Positions 35,549-44,893 of a stretch of 64,000 nucleotides of DNA are shown here, in pieces (position 1 is the stretch's first letter; each line of letters opens with the position of its first letter). Source of the stretch: JAKOVR01 sp031415655 (GTDB lineage: Bacteria; Actinomycetota; Acidimicrobiia; Acidimicrobiales; Acidimicrobilacustridaceae). The position numbers and the translations under genes were made by a program. The stretch spans positions 1 to 64,000 of the forward strand of contig JANOSD010000149.1 of NCBI GenBank assembly GCA_031415655.1. Reading direction: 5' to 3'. A model generated the notes under the pieces. The model saw nothing but the letters and a program-made list of their open reading frames with translations. It was not told the origin of the DNA and searched no databases.

Positions 35549-37288
35549 TTAGGGAAGCGGACGATTCGGTGCCGGATAGGTGGGCGGTCGCTCGTCTGCT
35601 GGCACGTCGTCGAGAATGGTCACCGTGTTGTCCACCTGTCCCACCGGAAGGTCGGTCTTGGGCATCTCGCCGGGGAGGTAGCGGGCGCCATTGTCGATGT
35701 AGCGCCAAAGGCCTTTACCGACCGTGCCGGATTCATCCGGGCCCTCGGCCTCGGTATCCCACCAAATCAGCGCCACGTCATCGATACCGAGATAGTCCGG
35801 AGAGGACTTCTTGGTGATGGGATTGGCAAAGAATCCGTGGTTGCCGAAACTCACCTGGGGCGAGGTGACGCCACCACCGGTGGGCGGGAAGTTGAACAGA
35901 CCGTCTCGGAACGTGTCGGGCGAGAGCTTCGGACCCGCCATGTGAACGCCGAGAAAGGCCAACTGGATCCCGGCGTAGATGAGCGGCCCGGTGGTTTTGG
36001 CCGCCGGCTCCTTGTCGCCGAAGTACCACTTGTGCAGGCGCCACGCATCGCCCTTTTCACGGGGCATCTTGGCCGGAAGGGAGGAAATACCGAAGGCGTT
36101 CTTCCACTGCTTTTGGTCGTAGCGCCGGCCGAACACGTTGGTATCGGTGAGCACGGTGCCGGTAACAATCCATTCCGGAAAGTAGTTCTGTTCGGTGGCG
36201 GCTTTGGTTAGATAAATTGGCATGATCGGATCGCCGAGAAAGATCACCGACGTGACATTGGCCGCCTTCATCTTGGCCACGATCGTGGTAGCCCGCTCTC
36301 CGAGTTTGGCTATCTCGAGAACGTAGGTCTCCGTTGCTGCGGTTGCGTAGCCAAGATCCTTGCCGGCCTGCGCGACCTGCTCTTCAAGCTCTTTGTACAC
36401 CGGAACCTTTTGCTCGAAGTGCACCACCCCGAACACCCGCTGGCGGTTGTGCATCTCCGGATCACCGGCGAATTCGGCGTTCTTGCCGTTCAATCGGCCG
36501 GCGATGAGATCGCCCAGGTTCAGCAGAAACTGCTCTGGCGTGGCCTGCGCGCCCCACACGAAGGGGGCGAGTTTCTGATAGGTAGCGTCCGGCACGCCTT
36601 GACCACAGCCGATGCAGAGCACCCCCCGTTCCTTGAGCTCGACGGCATAACTCTGCGCCAGCGCAGGGCCACCAATCACGGCGAAGGCGTTGAGCTCCTC
36701 CGCGATCTTGATGGCGTCCGCCTTGGCCGCCACCTCATCGTCCATCACTGCCTGGCTCTGGAAGTCGATAATCTCCACCTTGCGGCCGTAGGTCTCGTAC
36801 ATATCATTGAACATGCTCACGTAGGCCTTCCACGTGGCCTCCGATGCCTCGGCTGAGTCGGTAAGACCTTGCAGCAGCGCACTGAGGTCGCCGTTGGCGG
36901 AGGCCTTGTATTGCACGATCGTGATTTTGTCTTTGGTCACCCCTTTCGAGGTGGCGCCACCGTTGTCGGCACCAGCCTTGTGCGCCGGAACGCACGGCGG
37001 GGCAAACAGCGATGGCATCTTGATGCGCCCCGTCGTTTGGTCGCAGTCCTCGCCGTAGTCGGCAAGGTTGGCGCCAGTCTTCTTGGCGTCGGCAAAAACC
37101 ACGGGAATATCGGTGTTGCGTCCCGTGCCGCCACCGGTGCCTTGGGTCGTGGCCTGCTCCCCTGAGGGTCCCCGTTTGGAGATCGATACTCCGGCGATCA
37201 CGGCAATCACCACCAAGATTGCGGCGAGAGGGCCGTACTTTGCCACCGGGCTTGATTGTTTGGGTTCGGGTCGGTGCAACGAAGTCAT
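35549..37288 (-). CDS. ABC transporter substrate-binding protein (periplasmic binding, LivJ-like)
   Basis: 579 residues from ATG 37288, preceded by an AAAGGGG site. A single N-terminal membrane helix (about 20-40) has no lipobox, so it is a membrane-anchored solute receptor. The core reads ITIVQYKASANGDLSALLQGL, DIFDFQSQAV-like segments (VEIIDFQSQAVMDD), and AFAVIGGPALAQSYAVELKERG, the usual alternation of a type I periplasmic binding fold. Four cysteines lie in CDQTT, PPCV and CIGCG. Ligand is unknown. It is the last gene of the transporter locus, 202 bp after the MFS-ABC fusion; a tandem repeat separates them. Confidence 0.8.
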   Translation of the reverse strand: MTSLHRPEPKQSSPVAKYGPLAAILVVIAVIAGVSISKRGPSGEQATTQGTGGGTGRNTDIPVVFADAKKTGANLADYGEDCDQTTGRIKMPSLFAPPCVPAHKAGADNGGATSKGVTKDKITIVQYKASANGDLSALLQGLTDSAEASEATWKAYVSMFNDMYETYGRKVEIIDFQSQAVMDDEVAAKADAIKIAEELNAFAVIGGPALAQSYAVELKERGVLCIGCGQGVPDATYQKLAPFVWGAQATPEQFLLNLGDLIAGRLNGKNAEFAGDPEMHNRQRVFGVVHFEQKVPVYKELEEQVAQAGKDLGYATAATETYVLEIAKLGERATTIVAKMKAANVTSVIFLGDPIMPIYLTKAATEQNYFPEWIVTGTVLTDTNVFGRRYDQKQWKNAFGISSLPAKMPREKGDAWRLHKWYFGDKEPAAKTTGPLIYAGIQLAFLGVHMAGPKLSPDTFRDGLFNFPPTGGGVTSPQVSFGNHGFFANPITKKSSPDYLGIDDVALIWWDTEAEGPDESGTVGKGLWRYIDNGARYLPGEMPKTDLPVGQVDNTVTILDDVPADERPPTYPAPNRPLP

Positions 37289-37322
37289 CGCACACCCCTT
37301 TCCTGGGAGAGGTCTCGGCAAC

Positions 37323-37375
37323 GAGACAGGGAGAACAGGGAGAACATGGAGAACAGGGAGAACAGGGAGGGCAGG
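37323..37375. repeat. Minisatellite, 9-bp unit
   Basis: Unit GAGAACAGG repeated from 37331 to 37375 (five copies, two with substitutions), preceded by one shortened copy at 37323. It lies just upstream of the receptor gene (start at 37288) and downstream of the MFS-ABC fusion gene, in otherwise non-coding DNA. In the gene direction (minus) the unit is pyrimidine-rich and sits immediately before the ribosome-binding site, so it could affect transcript stability or expression. Confidence 0.85.
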
Positions 37376-37489
37376 GGCAACACGGACAAGATCAACCGCG
37401 CCTGGTCGTCGCACACGAACATGCCCGCGGCATTCCGCCGCGTTCGACGGGGCCAATCGGAGAGGATGCAGGCGGCATCGTTGGCTCAG

Positions 37490-40400
37490 TCATGCGCCCG
37501 TTCTCGATCCACTGCGATTGATCACTTCATCGCTGTTGCCGAGGTACGACGCCACGACCTCAGGATGAGCCAGCACCTCGGCCGGCGACCCAAGCGTGAC
37601 CACATGACCTTGGTCGAGGGCAAGCAAGCGATCAGACACGTGGCTGATAAGCGGCATGTCGTGCTCAATCACGACGATGCTGGCTTGCAGGGTGTCGCGG
37701 ATTCGCAGGATGAGCGGACCGAGGGCTTCGCTCTCGCGCTGGGCGATACCACTTGAGGGTTCATCGAGCAGCACCACGGCCGGATGATGGGCCACCACAC
37801 AGGCGAGGTCGACCACCCGCCGCGAGCCGGTTGAGAGTTCGTGCACGAACTTGGTTCGGAAGCTCTCGATGCCCATGAGTTCGATGAGTTCGTCGACGGC
37901 GAACGCCACGTTGTCCTCAGTGTCTCGGAAGGCGGGGAGACGGAGGGCGGCGTTGAGCGGATCCTTCACATCGACCCAACGCTCGAGCGCCACGGCAATC
38001 GTCTCTTCCACCGTCAGCGCAGGGAACAGCCGGGCATCCTGGAAGCTGCGTCCGAGGCCGGCCCATGCTCGGCGGTTCGGGGCCATCCGGGAGAGGTCTT
38101 TGCCCTCGAGCACTACTCGTCCGGTGTCGGCGGAGGTGAACCCCGAGATGAGGTCGAAAAGCGTTGTCTTACCGGCACCGTTCGGGCCGATGATGCCGAT
38201 CACCTCGCCGGGACGAAGCCGGAAACTCACTCCGTCCACGGCCCGAATACCTCCGAACCGTACGGAGAGGTCGACCACTTCGAGCGCAGGAACGGCGTTG
38301 TCGTCGAGCGGGATCTCTCGCACTCGAGTTGCCGCCACCACCGAGGGTGTCGATTCGGGTGGCGTGCCGGAGCCATCGCCCACACCGCTGGCGTCGCCGG
38401 CCATGCCTTTGCTCGCCCCTTCGAGGAACACCGATCGCAACACGTCAGGTCGGTCGAGCAGGTCGGCGGTGGGGCCCCGGAATCGGATCTCACCCTTCTC
38501 CATGAACACCGCGGTTTGGGCCAAGGTGAGGGCCACGTTCACGGATTGTTCCACGAGAATCACCGTGGTGCCTTGCTCGGCAATCTTGCGCACGATCGGG
38601 AGAAGTTGCTCCACGATCACCGGCGCCAGGCCGAGCGAGAGCTCGTCGATGGCGAGGAGCTTGGGCTTCGAAAGAAACGCCATGCCAAGGGCGAGCATCT
38701 GTTGCTGGCCGCCGGACAAGTTGGCCGCCGGTTCATCCATCCGGTCTCGGAGGATCGGGAACATCTCCAGCACTTCGGCGAGGCGTGGTGCCGGGTCGAT
38801 CTTGCGTTTTCGGTCGAGCCAGCTCGCGACCCGGAGGTTCTCCCCCACCGACAGAGACGGGAACACCCCCTGCCCGCCGGGCACCATGGCGATCCCCAGC
38901 GCGGCTATCTCGTGTGGCGGTGCATGGGTGATGTCGCGACCGTCGAAGATGATGGCGCCGTTGCTGGCCTCGACCACGCCACAGATCGCCTTGAGAAGGG
39001 TCGACTTGCCAGCGCCGTTGGTGCCGAGCAGCGCAATGATCTCGCCCTCGCTCACCTCGAAATCCACGCCAAACAGAATCTGCACATCACCGTATTTCAC
39101 GTCGACGTTGCGGCAAAGCAACTGCTTGATGTTTCCGTGGCGCCGTTCGTACAGCAACTCCGATCGAGCAGCGGTAGAGGTCCACACGTCTTTGATATCG
39201 CGATCAATCACCTTGTGGGCCGAACCAACGATGACGCCAGCGATGATGAACACCGGCGTCATCAACAACATGCCCACCCTGATTCCCCAGTTGTCGGCGA
39301 TCCACCCCGCGATGGGCAAGATGAGCAGGCCCGGAATAACGAACACTACGGCGATCGAAAACCCCGACGCCCGAGCTCGAGCAGGAATGGCCAGCGACAG
39401 TGCGGCAAAAATGCTCGGCAACACCGCCGCCAACGACGCGGCAATCCCCATACGAGCGGCCACAGTCACCCAAACGTTCGGCGACAGAGCGAAGATCGCC
39501 GCAAACACCGCCGCCGCGACCGAGACCCAACCCGTGAAACGAACCACATACGACGGGCCCTTCTGCAAGAGCTTCAGCCCATACGTGGCGGAAATAACCA
39601 AACCCACCAGCTGTGCCGGTTCGGCGAGCGTCTCGTACAAACCGCGTTGTGCCGCGTCGAGGCCGAATACCCGCTCGTAGAGCAGGTTGGCGAGGTAGCC
39701 GAATCCCACGAACGCCACGGCGAGGAACGGCACCGCGTAGTAGATCCGGCGCAGGCTTTGGATCTTCCAGACCATGCGCCACGACTCTTCGAACGAGGGT
39801 GGCGCCTCGTCGAGCATCGAAACCTCATCGTCGGCACCCATAGCCCGTCGCTCGAAGTGGCCCCGGCTCGGCTCCTTCAGCCGGATCGAGAAGATGGCAA
39901 TCACCACGCAAGGAATCGTGAGGATGATGAAGGGCACCCGCCAGCCAAAGGCTTGCCCAATCAGCCCAACCGTCACTGGGCCGACGAATTGCCCAATCGA
40001 TTCGGCAGAACGATGAATCGAGAACACCGCCGGCCGGTAGGGAATGTCGTAGTAATCGCTCAGGAGCGAGTTATGGGTAGGAAACACCGTTGCCTGCCCG
40101 ATGCTGGCCCCCGCCCGGGTGAAAAGCAGGGCCCACCAGAACAGCGGCACCAAGCCGGTACCGATCGAGAACACCGAAAACACCAGCGCGCCGATCACCA
40201 TCAAACGAACCCGCTTGCCACGATCGGCCAGAATCGCGATGGGGATCGTGAGACTCAGTCCGAAGATCGCCGAGCAGGCGATGAGCAACAACATCTGCGA
40301 ATCGGTCCAGCCAAAGGCATCTCGGATCTCGGGTGAAAGCACTTGCACGGCTGACCGGTCGAACGAGTCGAAAAGTGCCAATCCAAACAGGGCCAACAGC

Positions 40401-40516
40401 GGATAGGTCGTTTCGCCTCCGACCATTTCCTTCATGGTCCGAAGGGGATGGAAGAGCCAATCGAGAAGTCGCTGCCACAGCGTCTTCTTCTCCACACCGG
40501 TACCAAAGCTGATCAT
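37490..40516 (-). CDS. MFS transporter fused to two ABC ATPases (MFS-LivF-LivG)
   Basis: 1008 residues in three parts. Residues about 35-430 form a 12-segment major facilitator domain (YPLLALFGLALFDSFDR, LADRGKRVRLMVIGA, and a second half ending in VIVGSAH). About 455-690 is a LivF-like ATPase: Walker A LLGTNGAGKST, signature LSGGQQQMLALGMA, Walker B LLAIDELSLGLAP. About 735-995 is a LivG-like ATPase: Walker A IIGPNGAGKTT, signature LSTGSRRVVDLA, Walker B VLLDEPSSGI. All catalytic motifs are intact. The frame is open throughout, without stop or shift signs. It overlaps the permease gene by ATGA. Substrate unknown. Confidence 0.88.
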   Translation of the reverse strand: MISFGTGVEKKTLWQRLLDWLFHPLRTMKEMVGGETTYPLLALFGLALFDSFDRSAVQVLSPEIRDAFGWTDSQMLLLIACSAIFGLSLTIPIAILADRGKRVRLMVIGALVFSVFSIGTGLVPLFWWALLFTRAGASIGQATVFPTHNSLLSDYYDIPYRPAVFSIHRSAESIGQFVGPVTVGLIGQAFGWRVPFIILTIPCVVIAIFSIRLKEPSRGHFERRAMGADDEVSMLDEAPPSFEESWRMVWKIQSLRRIYYAVPFLAVAFVGFGYLANLLYERVFGLDAAQRGLYETLAEPAQLVGLVISATYGLKLLQKGPSYVVRFTGWVSVAAAVFAAIFALSPNVWVTVAARMGIAASLAAVLPSIFAALSLAIPARARASGFSIAVVFVIPGLLILPIAGWIADNWGIRVGMLLMTPVFIIAGVIVGSAHKVIDRDIKDVWTSTAARSELLYERRHGNIKQLLCRNVDVKYGDVQILFGVDFEVSEGEIIALLGTNGAGKSTLLKAICGVVEASNGAIIFDGRDITHAPPHEIAALGIAMVPGGQGVFPSLSVGENLRVASWLDRKRKIDPAPRLAEVLEMFPILRDRMDEPAANLSGGQQQMLALGMAFLSKPKLLAIDELSLGLAPVIVEQLLPIVRKIAEQGTTVILVEQSVNVALTLAQTAVFMEKGEIRFRGPTADLLDRPDVLRSVFLEGASKGMAGDASGVGDGSGTPPESTPSVVAATRVREIPLDDNAVPALEVVDLSVRFGGIRAVDGVSFRLRPGEVIGIIGPNGAGKTTLFDLISGFTSADTGRVVLEGKDLSRMAPNRRAWAGLGRSFQDARLFPALTVEETIAVALERWVDVKDPLNAALRLPAFRDTEDNVAFAVDELIELMGIESFRTKFVHELSTGSRRVVDLACVVAHHPAVVLLDEPSSGIAQRESEALGPLILRIRDTLQASIVVIEHDMPLISHVSDRLLALDQGHVVTLGSPAEVLAHPEVVASYLGNSDEVINRSGSRTGA

Positions 40517-42726
40517 GACACCACCCCTTGCGTGGCGGTCTCGACAGCATCGATCACACCAGCACTATCGATCGAGGTCGCACCCGGAGGATGCGAGGCG
40601 GCCGGCGATCTGTCCGACGGAACGTCCACCGGAACGTCCACCGGAGACGCACCTCCCGGCCCGCCGGACCGGTCCGCGAGCACGGTCGGTTCTTGTTTGG
40701 CGTCGGCGAGCAGGCTGGGCACCACGATGCCGTTGCGTCGAGCCACGGAGCGCAACCACCGGTCACGGAGGTCGAACACCAGGCCGCCGAGTCCGCCGCG
40801 GAGCACCATCAGCACGAACAGCACGCCGAACGCCGAGGGCAGCAACGTCCACGGAAAGCTGAGGAACCAGGTACCGCCGCGGGAGAACACGGCCCCGATG
40901 GCCGCGCCCGCCAACGATCCGAGACCACCCACCACGGTCGACGTGAAGACGTTGAAACTCTCCTGGGCGGAGTAGGACGTGGCGGTGTAGCTCTGTTGAC
41001 CAACGATGAACAGCCCGCCGGCAAAGGCGGCGATACCCCCAGAGAGGGCGAACGCCATCAGTTTGGCCTTCACGAGGCTCACGCCGTAACTCTGCACGGC
41101 CCGTTCGTTCTCCCGCAGCGCCAACAACACCCGTCCGGTTCGACTGCGACGTATCCCCCGAACGGCAAGGAACGTGGCCGTCAAACACGCCAACGCGAAG
41201 TAGTAGAAGCCCTGTTGCGAGGTGATGTCGAACGCACCGAAGACCGCTGGCCTCTTGATGCGATCCTTGGGGATCCAGGAGAAGTGTTTGGTGTTGAGCA
41301 GGTAACTCGACGTGCTTACCGAAAAGGCCAGGGTGGTGACGGCCAGGAACAGGCCCCGCAGGCGCAGCGCCGGCAGCCCGACCAGCACGGCAATGAACGC
41401 CCCCGCCAGCGCGCCGATCACCATGGCGAGAACCACATCGAGTTTCCATTCCGATATCGCCAGCCCCGTAACCGCGGCCCCGACTGCCACGAACGACATC
41501 TGACCAAGCGACACTTGTCCGGCCCACCCGGTGAGCACCACCACGCTGAGACCGATGATCACAAACACCAGCACGGTGCCGGCCAAACCCTGGTTTCCTG
41601 GCCCAAGCACCGACGGCAGCCACAGCACAAAACCGGCGCCGGCGGCGATCGCCGCCCACTTTGCGAACAACACTTCAGGAACCCGTCGAAGTTCCTTGGG
41701 AATGGGCCGCACTTCGTCGGCACTCTTCCAACTCGACGCCCCATCGTGTTCGGTGCGGCTCTGGCCGGTCTTTCGAAGAATGAGCCCGCCCACGATCACC
41801 ACGGCGAGGATCGGATCGAACAACTCCGGGGAATCGTTGAATTTCCAGCCCACGGCCTGTTCAAGGATCCCGATCGCCACCGCTGAGGTGGCGATGGTCG
41901 GAAGGTTGGTGAGCCCACCGAGCGTGAGCGCGGCCAACGCCGCCAGCAGCGCGGTATAGCTCACCTGATTCACAAGCGGGAGACCAACCACGCTCGCTCG
42001 AAGGAACACGCCAACGAACGAGAGCAACGTACCGAGAGCCCACACCACGGTTTGCAATCGTTTCACGGGGATACCCAGCAGCGACGCGCGATCGGACCTT
42101 TCGGCGCTGGCCCGGATGCCGATCCCGACGTTGGTGTAGCGCAGAAACACGGCCACGGCAATCAGTGCGAGTGGTGCAATCCCCACCGCCACCACGTGAT
42201 CGAGCCCGAACCGGATGGGCCGGATGTCGAAGTTGAAGTCGCTCGACAATGAAATGCGCTCGGTAACCGGCGTCTTTCCCCAGAGCCCCGGGATCAAGAG
42301 CGCAGCGACGGTGAGTAGCTGGGAAAGGCCGATCGTGGCCACCGTGAGAATGAGACGGGGCGCCTTGAAAAACCGGCGAATGATGGCCAGTTCGATGATG
42401 GCCCCGAGCAGCAGGGCCGATCCCAAGCCGATGAACATCGCCAGGAAATAGTTGAGGCCGCTGTAGACGATGAGGTTGACCGCCAATACGGTGGGCACAA
42501 GACCGAGATCGTTCTGGGCGAAGTTCAAGATTCGGTTCGAGCGATAGATCAGCGCCATGCCCACGGCAACGAGCGCACCGAGCAGCCCAAATACGAGCCC
42601 AAGGAAGTAGACCCCGGGTGCGTCGTGGAGCGGAAAGAACACCGCCTGGCCGAGCAGAATGATCCCCGCCGGAGCGAGCGAACGTCCGACGGTGGCAGCA
42701 CGACTGGCCGCGAAGGAGTCAGCCAC
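40513..42726 (-). CDS. Fused branched-chain amino-acid-type ABC permease (LivH-LivM)
   Basis: 737 residues combining both membrane subunits. The first half is LivH-like: GLVFGLLGALVAVGMALIYRSNRILNFAQNDLG in two parts, RSDRASLLGIPVKRLQ. The second half (from about 330) is LivM-like with GWAGQVSLGQMSFVAVGAA, LRLRGLFLAVTTLAF, RTGRVLLALRENERAVQSYGVS and GGLGSLAGAAIGAV. The C-terminal tail has a VDVPVDVP repeat. GTG 42726 has a GGAGG site at good spacing and overlaps the tetR stop by 8 bp, so an earlier start at 42753 is less likely. Probably co-transcribed from tetR. Confidence 0.87.
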   Translation of the reverse strand: MADSFAASRAATVGRSLAPAGIILLGQAVFFPLHDAPGVYFLGLVFGLLGALVAVGMALIYRSNRILNFAQNDLGLVPTVLAVNLIVYSGLNYFLAMFIGLGSALLLGAIIELAIIRRFFKAPRLILTVATIGLSQLLTVAALLIPGLWGKTPVTERISLSSDFNFDIRPIRFGLDHVVAVGIAPLALIAVAVFLRYTNVGIGIRASAERSDRASLLGIPVKRLQTVVWALGTLLSFVGVFLRASVVGLPLVNQVSYTALLAALAALTLGGLTNLPTIATSAVAIGILEQAVGWKFNDSPELFDPILAVVIVGGLILRKTGQSRTEHDGASSWKSADEVRPIPKELRRVPEVLFAKWAAIAAGAGFVLWLPSVLGPGNQGLAGTVLVFVIIGLSVVVLTGWAGQVSLGQMSFVAVGAAVTGLAISEWKLDVVLAMVIGALAGAFIAVLVGLPALRLRGLFLAVTTLAFSVSTSSYLLNTKHFSWIPKDRIKRPAVFGAFDITSQQGFYYFALACLTATFLAVRGIRRSRTGRVLLALRENERAVQSYGVSLVKAKLMAFALSGGIAAFAGGLFIVGQQSYTATSYSAQESFNVFTSTVVGGLGSLAGAAIGAVFSRGGTWFLSFPWTLLPSAFGVLFVLMVLRGGLGGLVFDLRDRWLRSVARRNGIVVPSLLADAKQEPTVLADRSGGPGGASPVDVPVDVPSDRSPAASHPPGATSIDSAGVIDAVETATQGVVS

Positions 42727-43435
42727 GGGGGCCTCCGACCAGGTCGATGCCATTCGATCGCGCCCGGCGGCCCGGACGGTCTTGCGTCGGCAGCAGCCCA
42801 TGGAAAAAGAGCTCCACCACGGTGTCGGCATGGTGTTCGATCACCTCGGGATCGGAAACGTCGATGCCATAAATCGACCGCATAGTGTCTTTGACAATGA
42901 ACGCATAGGCGGAAGCCGCGGCCAGACAGGTGGCGACGTGCTCCACCGGGAGGTCCTTCAGCCACCCATCAGCCCGGCCCACCTTGAGGGTGTCGTGGAA
43001 GAACTGGAGCTGACCAGCGCCCTCTTGCGAGAGGAGCCAATCGAGCCGCGGCCCGCCTTCCGCTCCTTCATAGGCGAGAATCCGACCGAACTCGGGATAG
43101 GCGGCGGAAAAGTGCACCAGGCGGCGCACGAGAACCTTCAGCTGGGCGACGGGGTCGAGATCGGCCAGCTCACGCGGCGAAGTACCGAAGTGCACGCTGA
43201 GCTGATCAAGCACACTGGAAACCGCAGCTCGCCAGAGATCGTCTTTCGTGGTGAAGTGGTAGTGCACGAGGGGTTGGGTAACGCCGGCTCGTCGGGCAAC
43301 TTCCGCCGTGGTCGTCCCGTCAAAACCACGATGGGCGAATACGGCAAGCGCGGCCGCGAGGATGCGATCCTGGCTGCGCTCGTTGAGCGGTTCACTGGTC
43401 CCAGTGCGGCCAATATCAGCGGCATTCACCGTCAC
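42719..43435 (-). CDS. TetR-family transcription regulator
   Basis: 238 residues. N-terminal helix-turn-helix: RILAAALAVFAHRGFDGTTTAEVARRAGVTQPLVHYHFTTKDDLWRAA in consecutive parts is a textbook TetR DNA-binding domain; the C-terminal ligand domain is unassigned. It heads the transporter locus and overlaps the permease gene, so it most likely controls its own operon. Dyads upstream (43585-43636) are candidate operators. Confidence 0.88.
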   Translation of the reverse strand: MTVNAADIGRTGTSEPLNERSQDRILAAALAVFAHRGFDGTTTAEVARRAGVTQPLVHYHFTTKDDLWRAAVSSVLDQLSVHFGTSPRELADLDPVAQLKVLVRRLVHFSAAYPEFGRILAYEGAEGGPRLDWLLSQEGAGQLQFFHDTLKVGRADGWLKDLPVEHVATCLAAASAYAFIVKDTMRSIYGIDVSDPEVIEHHADTVVELFFHGLLPTQDRPGRRARSNGIDLVGGPRG

Positions 43436-43584
43436 GAAAACAACTTCCCTTGTGTTCGGGCGCGAGGATGCCCGTGGGCACCGATGCGCAGAATCCCCGT
43501 GACCGGCCCACGATTCCCCCGTGGTCGATCATCACGTACTGAGTAGATGCAAAGGCAGACTGTGCAGTCCCTCACATCACCCAC

Positions 43585-43636
43585 GTGACACTAGTCACCA
43601 ATTTGTGTGGCCGGTGTTAGGTCACGGAGCGTGACC
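43585..43636. promoter_or_regulatory. Two dyad repeats upstream of tetR and the F420-type gene
   Basis: The 340 bp between tetR and the LLM gene contain GTGAC-ACTA-GTCAC (43585-43598) and GGTCACG-GAG-CGTGACC (43620-43636), the latter with perfect 7-bp arms. Both share a GTCAC half-site, so they could bind the same regulator. No other feature is evident in this stretch. Function is inferred from symmetry only. Confidence 0.4.
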
Positions 43637-43775
43637 ACAACATCATGCAAGGCGCGGAACGCAAACCCGAAGGTTCCGGTCTTGCTCAACGCCGTTGACG
43701 CTCGCCCAAGTCCGGCCGATAGGGTCGCGTCACGTCCGGCCGAGCGGCGGGTCGTCGTTACCGAGGGGGCAACGC

Positions 43776-44795
43776 ATGAAGGTCGACGGAGGATTCGGGT
43801 TGGGCATGGGTGGGCTCGATGGAGCGGGCGATCTCGCCCGCGACGCCGAAGGCGCCGGCTACGACGGCATCTGGACGGCGGAAACCAGCCACGACCCGTT
43901 CTTTCCGTTGCTCGTGGCGGCGCAGCACACTTCATCTATTGAGCTCGGTACGGGGATTGCCGTGGCCTTCGCCCGCAGCCCGATGACCCTCGCCAACCAG
44001 GCCTACGACCTGCAGGCCTACTCGCAAGGCCGATTCATCCTCGGCTTGGGCAGCCAGATCCAGGCCCACATCACCAAACGTTTTTCGATGCCATGGTCCA
44101 AGCCGGCAGCTCGCATGCGGGAACTGGTGCTCGCCATGCGGGCCATCTGGGCGTGCTGGGACGAAGGCGAAAAGCTGGACTTCCGAGGCGAGTTCTACAC
44201 CCACACGCTCATGACCCCGTTCTTCAATCCCGGCAAGAACCCCTACGGAATACCCAAGGTGTTTCTCGCCGCGGTTGGCGAGAAAATGACCGAGACCGCG
44301 GGCGAGGTCGCCGACGGAATCATCTGTCATGGGTTCACCACGGAGCGGTACCTGAAGGAAGTCACAATTCCCGCGCTCGAGCGGGGGGCAACAGCTGGCG
44401 GCAAGGCCCCCTCCGACCTGGAGATCTCCCTGCCAGCGTTCGTGGTAACCGGCAGCACCGAGGAAGAGATGGCCGCCTCGGCTAAGGGCACACGCGAACA
44501 GATCGCCTTCTACGGCTCCACGCCCGCGTATCGAGGCGTGCTCGAGCTCCACGGTTGGGGCGAGCTTCAGACCGAACTCAACGGGTTGTCGAAACAGGGT
44601 AAATGGAAAGAGATGGGCACGCTCATCACCGACGACATCCTGCACACCTTTGCCGTCGTCGCCGAGCCCGCCCACGTGGCCGACGGGATCAAGGCGCGAT
44701 TCGGCGGCGTGGTTACACGTGTCAGCTTCTACGCTCCCTACAAATCCGACCCCGACACCTGGCTTCCCGTGGTCGCCGCCCTCAAGTCCGCCTAA
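43776..44795 (+). CDS. LLM-class F420-dependent oxidoreductase (TIGR03617-like)
   Basis: 339 residues from ATG 43776, preceded by GAGGGGG. Luciferase-like TIM barrel with GYDGIWTAETSHDPF, SIELGTGIAVAFARSPMTLA, YSQGRFILGLGSQIQAHITKRF in two parts and PWSKPAARMRELVLAMRAIW. This pattern matches the F420-dependent family TIGR03617 known from mycobacteria and relatives. Reaction unknown. It is divergent from tetR with a 340-bp gap. Confidence 0.87.
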   Translation: MKVDGGFGLGMGGLDGAGDLARDAEGAGYDGIWTAETSHDPFFPLLVAAQHTSSIELGTGIAVAFARSPMTLANQAYDLQAYSQGRFILGLGSQIQAHITKRFSMPWSKPAARMRELVLAMRAIWACWDEGEKLDFRGEFYTHTLMTPFFNPGKNPYGIPKVFLAAVGEKMTETAGEVADGIICHGFTTERYLKEVTIPALERGATAGGKAPSDLEISLPAFVVTGSTEEEMAASAKGTREQIAFYGSTPAYRGVLELHGWGELQTELNGLSKQGKWKEMGTLITDDILHTFAVVAEPAHVADGIKARFGGVVTRVSFYAPYKSDPDTWLPVVAALKSA

Positions 44796-44811
44796 CCCCT
44801 CCCCATTCCCG

Positions 44812-44861
44812 TTTTTGGTAGGGGAGACGCATCAGAATTGATGCATCTCCCCTACCAAAAA
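44812..44861. terminator. Large near-perfect palindrome between convergent genes
   Basis: A 23-bp arm (from 44812) beginning TTTTTGGTAGGGGAGA is repeated inverted to 44861 with one mismatch and a loop of a few bases. It sits between the convergent ends of the LLM gene and the deacetylase-like gene. A and T runs lie inside the arms, so no free U-tract follows on either strand; it may still terminate both transcripts, or be a small palindromic repeat element. Confidence 0.55.
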
Positions 44862-44893
44862 CCGAGATGGAGGGCGGACGGGGGAACGGCCGG

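Noticed and set aside
37841..40336. Long open frame of 831 codons opposite the MFS-ABC gene
   Set aside because: Composition is the His/Arg-rich pattern of a shadow frame of high-GC coding DNA, with no motif, while the other strand encodes complete transporter domains.
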